Part shown: piece by piece, positions 5,400 through 7,523 of the stretch
How positions within the stretch are numbered: position 1 is the first letter of the stretch
Layout of the letters: every line of letters begins with the position of its first letter
NCBI GenBank assembly: GCA_030043575.1
Contig: JASHXK010000330.1
Location: forward strand, 1 to 7,523
DNA: 7,523 nucleotides
Source of the DNA: Terriglobales bacterium
GTDB lineage: Bacteria > Acidobacteriota > Terriglobia > Terriglobales > Acidobacteriaceae
Direction of reading: 5' to 3'
Position numbers and translations under genes: made by a program
Notes under the pieces: model-generated
Seen by the model: only the letters and a program-made list of their open reading frames with translations
What the model was told of the DNA's origin: nothing
The model's database searches: none

Positions 5400-5405
5400 A
5401 TTGTA
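5400..5405 (-). promoter_or_regulatory. Candidate -10 element of the isc promoter
   Basis: The minus strand reads TACAAT, five of six matches to TATAAT. A start about seven bases on would fall in the operator at its upstream edge and give a leader of about 32 bases. I see no good -35 hexamer 16-18 bases upstream, so this could be an activator-dependent promoter, or not the real one. Confidence 0.4.
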
Positions 5406-5453
5406 CTTTGGTGCAATAGGTAAAAAGGTAGAGGTAAGCGAGTAAAGATTGCG

Positions 5454-5477
5454 CGCTTTTCCAAAATGGGAAAAGCG
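5454..5477. repeat. Perfect 9-bp inverted repeat between the MFS gene and iscR
   Basis: CGCTTTTCC and GGAAAAGCG are separated by six bases. It follows the transporter stop codon (5547-5549) by about 70 bases on the minus strand and precedes the isc promoter, so it may help end transporter transcription. There is no clear T-run after it, so I do not call a standard intrinsic terminator. An operator role is possible. Confidence 0.5.
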
Positions 5478-5546
5478 ACCGCGAAAAGCAGCGCATCGCG
5501 AAAGTTACCAACGTGCTGCCTAACAACTACGGGCGACCGGCCAGCA

Positions 5547-6842
5547 TCACGCGTGCGAGCTCGCGGTGATAGTCTCCAGCCCGTGGCCATGTGGCCCGGT
5601 CTCGCGCTGACGCAGCAGGAAGGCGAGCACAAAGCCGATGAATCCCAGCGCCGTCAGAATCTTCAGCATCGGCAAGTAACCGGCGGGGTTCGTCGCGCTG
5701 GCTCCGGCAACATCGTTTGACTTACCCAGCACCCAATTCATTCCGGCCATACCCATGTTTTGGATCATGGTCATCAATCCCAGCGCGGTGCCCAGCGTCC
5801 TCTGCGGCACCAGATACGCGACCGAGGGCCAGATGATTGCCGGCACCAGAGTGAAAGCGAAGCCCAGCATCGCCATCGGCACATAGAGGGTGATGTTGGT
5901 GTAGGCCATCATCAAAAAGACAGGGATGAGCAGCAGGGTCCCAAGCAGCATAATCGTCGCGCGGCGGCCGACCTTATCCGAGAACAGTCCAATGATGGGC
6001 GTGCCGATGATGGTAAAAATCGTCAGCACGCTGAGCATGAATCCCCCGAGCTGCAGCGAGGTCCCCTTCGCGTCGACAAAATACTTCACCGCGAACGTCT
6101 CGAATGGGAAGATCGCAGAGTAAAACACCACGCACAGTCCGACGATGTACCAATAAGAAAGATTGAAGGCCTTGATGTCCCCCAAGACAATCTTGTCTGA
6201 TTCTCCGGCTTGGCCGAGCGAGGACGTCCGCTCGGCGCGCACCTCCAGGATCCAATACGCAATTGGCCCAATCACGCACAGCGTGACGAAGCCTACACCG
6301 ATCAGCCACGGCGTTTGCCAATTATCGTAAGCGCCCTTGGCCCAACTCGGAGAGTTTTGCGCCAGCCACGTGCCGCCGCGCGCAATCATCAGGTTGATGC
6401 CGAGCGCAAAACTCAACTCCTTGCCCTTGAACCACTTCGCCACCGCGGTCGTGATGCCGACAATTAGCGACTCAGCGCCCATGCCGAAAACCAGTCGGCC
6501 CGTGGCCATCATGGGAAATTTCGTCCCGAATGCCGTAATGAGCGACCCGATGAGACACACCACTCCGAACAGCAACATGCCTTTGCGTGTGCCAATGCGA
6601 TCGATGAGAATGCCGCCGATCAGCACCGTCGCAATCGGCGCAATCGAGTAAAACGAGTTCAGCAGTCCGATGTTCTGATCGGTGAAGTGAAGCTGTTCCT
6701 GTAACAGCTTCGCCAACGGCTCCAAGGCGTCATAGAAGTAGTAGTTGCCGAACATCGCCAGGCTGACAAAGATCAGCACAATCCAGCGATACATCTTGCT
6801 GGGTTCCGGACGCATATCGGCAATGGGTTGGGCTTGGGACAT
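5547..6842 (-). CDS. Major facilitator superfamily transporter, MFSD1-like
   Basis: Inner-membrane secondary transporter of 431 residues with roughly 12 hydrophobic segments, the first at about residues 18-36. The MFS motif A is present after TM2 (GILIDRIGTRKG, 77-88) and again in the second half (GLFSDKVGRR, 285-294). The stretch GAESLIVGITTAVAKWFKGKELSFALGINL (122-151) recalls MFSD1-type transporters, whose vertebrate member moves dipeptides; the substrate here cannot be read from sequence. The ATG at 6842 has GAGG seven bases upstream. It lies upstream of iscR on the same strand, with 185 bases containing a hairpin and a promoter between them, so it is probably a separate unit. No functional link to Fe-S assembly is evident. 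Confidence 0.9.
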   Translation of the reverse strand: MSQAQPIADMRPEPSKMYRWIVLIFVSLAMFGNYYFYDALEPLAKLLQEQLHFTDQNIGLLNSFYSIAPIATVLIGGILIDRIGTRKGMLLFGVVCLIGSLITAFGTKFPMMATGRLVFGMGAESLIVGITTAVAKWFKGKELSFALGINLMIARGGTWLAQNSPSWAKGAYDNWQTPWLIGVGFVTLCVIGPIAYWILEVRAERTSSLGQAGESDKIVLGDIKAFNLSYWYIVGLCVVFYSAIFPFETFAVKYFVDAKGTSLQLGGFMLSVLTIFTIIGTPIIGLFSDKVGRRATIMLLGTLLLIPVFLMMAYTNITLYVPMAMLGFAFTLVPAIIWPSVAYLVPQRTLGTALGLMTMIQNMGMAGMNWVLGKSNDVAGASATNPAGYLPMLKILTALGFIGFVLAFLLRQRETGPHGHGLETITASSHA

Positions 6843-6927
6843 TCACTACCCTCGATGGAACTGAAGCTGCAAAGATAACAGAACGAACCCCCATCACGGC
6901 AACGAAGCCTATTGCCCGGTAGTGGCT

Positions 6928-6958
6928 CAATTTGAAATTGCGTCCGCTTGCGTCCGCT
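6928..6958. promoter_or_regulatory. Palindrome and short direct repeat in the divergent intergenic region
   Basis: Between the divergent MFS gene and small basic gene lie a 13-base palindrome CAATTT-G-AAATTG (6928-6940) and two direct copies of GCGTCCGCT (6940-6948 and 6950-6958), 10 bases apart. Their place between two divergent starts suits a regulator-binding site, but I cannot name the regulator and found no convincing -35/-10 pair. Confidence 0.35.
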
Positions 6959-6982
6959 CCCGAATTATGGCATGGTGCGGTC

Positions 6983-7228
6983 ATGGCGAAACGCTCAAGC
7001 ACGAAGCGTGACTTCATGCAGATTGCCCGCGAGGTGGTGGAAAAGGCCATCGGCGAGCACATGGACGGCACCCCGCTCGACCACGATACCCGCGATCCCC
7101 ACTTTGTAGCCATGGGCAGCAAGGGCGGTAAGAAGGGCGGCAAGGCGAGAGCCGAAACACTGAGCGCGACGAGACGACACCAAATTGCTAAGCGCGCCGC
7201 GAAGAAGCGTTGGGGCGGTCAAACTTAA
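6983..7228 (+). CDS. Small basic protein with KGG-type C-terminal motif
   Basis: Predicted 81-residue, strongly basic protein from the ATG at 6983 (MAKRSSTKRDFMQIAREVVEKAIGE). A start at 6932 in the same frame would add 17 residues, but the MAKR start resembles related small proteins. The N-terminal part looks helical. The C-terminal half reads GSKGGKKGGKARAETLS, then RRHQIAKRAAKKRWGG, a lysine- and glycine-rich motif seen in many small bacterial proteins of unknown role and similar to the KGG stress-repeat family. Nucleic-acid binding would suit its charge but is a guess. Its last 41 bases overlap the end of the convergent Fic-like gene. Confidence 0.75.
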   Translation: MAKRSSTKRDFMQIAREVVEKAIGEHMDGTPLDHDTRDPHFVAMGSKGGKKGGKARAETLSATRRHQIAKRAAKKRWGGQT

Positions 7229-7523
7229 GCGGTAGTTGTTGCACCTCTTCATCTTCCACGATTGCCATTATCCGATCAGCAAGATAGATTCTCCCCCGCA
7301 ACCTGCCGGTTATCTCCCTTAGAATCCCTTCATCCACTAATCTATCAATATTGTGTTGTGCCGATGGCTGCGAATGCTGGAGAATTAACATTGCACCCTC
7401 TACCGTTAGCATCGGCCTCCGAAAAAGACAGTCAGCTAGCTTGAGCAATGCCGCCGAAGACCGCTTTGCCTGCAACTGATCCCTGTATTCAGATGAGAGC
7501 TTTTGCAGTTTGTTGGCGCGGAC
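7188..7523 (-). CDS. C-terminal part of a probable Fic-family protein (winged helix), runs off right edge
   Basis: The minus-strand frame is open from the window edge to the TAG at 7190-7188 and gives 111 residues; the start lies outside. The visible part has a helical lead (LQKLSSEYRDQLQ) and then a winged-helix-like domain: LLKLADCLFRRPMLTVEGA, SQPSAQHNIDRLVDEGIL, and REITGRLRGRIYLADRIMAIVE. This arrangement is typical of the C-terminus of large Fic/DOC AMP-transferases, where it follows the HPFxxGNGR catalytic domain; that motif is not in the window. A stand-alone winged-helix protein starting within the open frame is less likely. The last 41 bases overlap the small basic gene tail to tail. 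Confidence 0.7.
   Translation of the reverse strand, partial: VRANKLQKLSSEYRDQLQAKRSSAALLKLADCLFRRPMLTVEGAMLILQHSQPSAQHNIDRLVDEGILREITGRLRGRIYLADRIMAIVEDEEVQQLPLKFDRPNASSRRA

Noticed and set aside
5362..5526. N-terminal extension of IscR by 55 residues
   Set aside because: It would translate across the probable promoter and operator, and Rrf2 proteins start at the MLKLTKKADYG position.

Overview
This 7.5-kb window carries an iron-sulfur cluster (ISC) assembly locus, all on the minus strand. In transcription order it is iscR, iscS, iscU, iscA, hscB and the first 379 codons of hscA, which runs off the left edge. A major facilitator transporter lies upstream on the same strand. At the right end are a small basic KGG-type protein on the plus strand and the C-terminal winged-helix part of a probable Fic-family protein on the minus strand. 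The DNA is moderately GC-rich. The protein sequences, the zinc-ribbon HscB and the many short palindromes with TGAA or TAAA loops remind me of soil Acidobacteriota (Terriglobia). That placement is an inference from memory, not a search result.

The most notable feature is iscU. Its frame is interrupted once, at 3074-3076, by an in-frame UGA exactly where IscU proteins have the conserved cysteine of the FKTxGCGSAIASSS motif (Cys63 in E. coli). The other key residues are intact on both sides of the stop: Cys37, Asp39, the LPPVK HscA-binding motif, His106 and Cys107. The simplest biological reading is a selenoprotein IscU with selenocysteine at residue 64, a scaffold cluster-ligand position. A small stem-loop with GU in its loop sits just after the UGA, but closer to it than in the E. 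coli SECIS, so the SECIS call is tentative. A one-base sequencing error (TGC to TGA) or a nonsense mutation cannot be excluded from this window. No selA, selB, selC or selD gene is visible here.

Layout: 1-1138 hscA (partial); 1139-1424 gap with palindromes and a 7-bp tandem repeat; 1425-2195 hscB; 2196-2276 gap almost filled by an imperfect inverted repeat; 2277-2657 iscA; 2658-2830 gap with two palindromes; 2831-3265 iscU; 3266-3630 gap packed with tetraloop palindromes, including a four-unit array of 39-40 bp period; 3631-4893 iscS; 4906-5361 iscR with a probable autoregulatory operator at 5373-5396; 5547-6842 MFS transporter; 6983-7228 small basic protein; 7188-7523 Fic C-terminus.

Together, IscS supplies sulfur from cysteine, IscU is the scaffold, HscB and HscA drive cluster release through the LPPVK motif, IscA is an A-type carrier, and IscR senses cluster status and probably represses the operon through the inverted repeat just upstream of its start. 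Only iscR and iscS are tightly spaced. Every later gap carries repeats, which is unusual for an operon of this kind.
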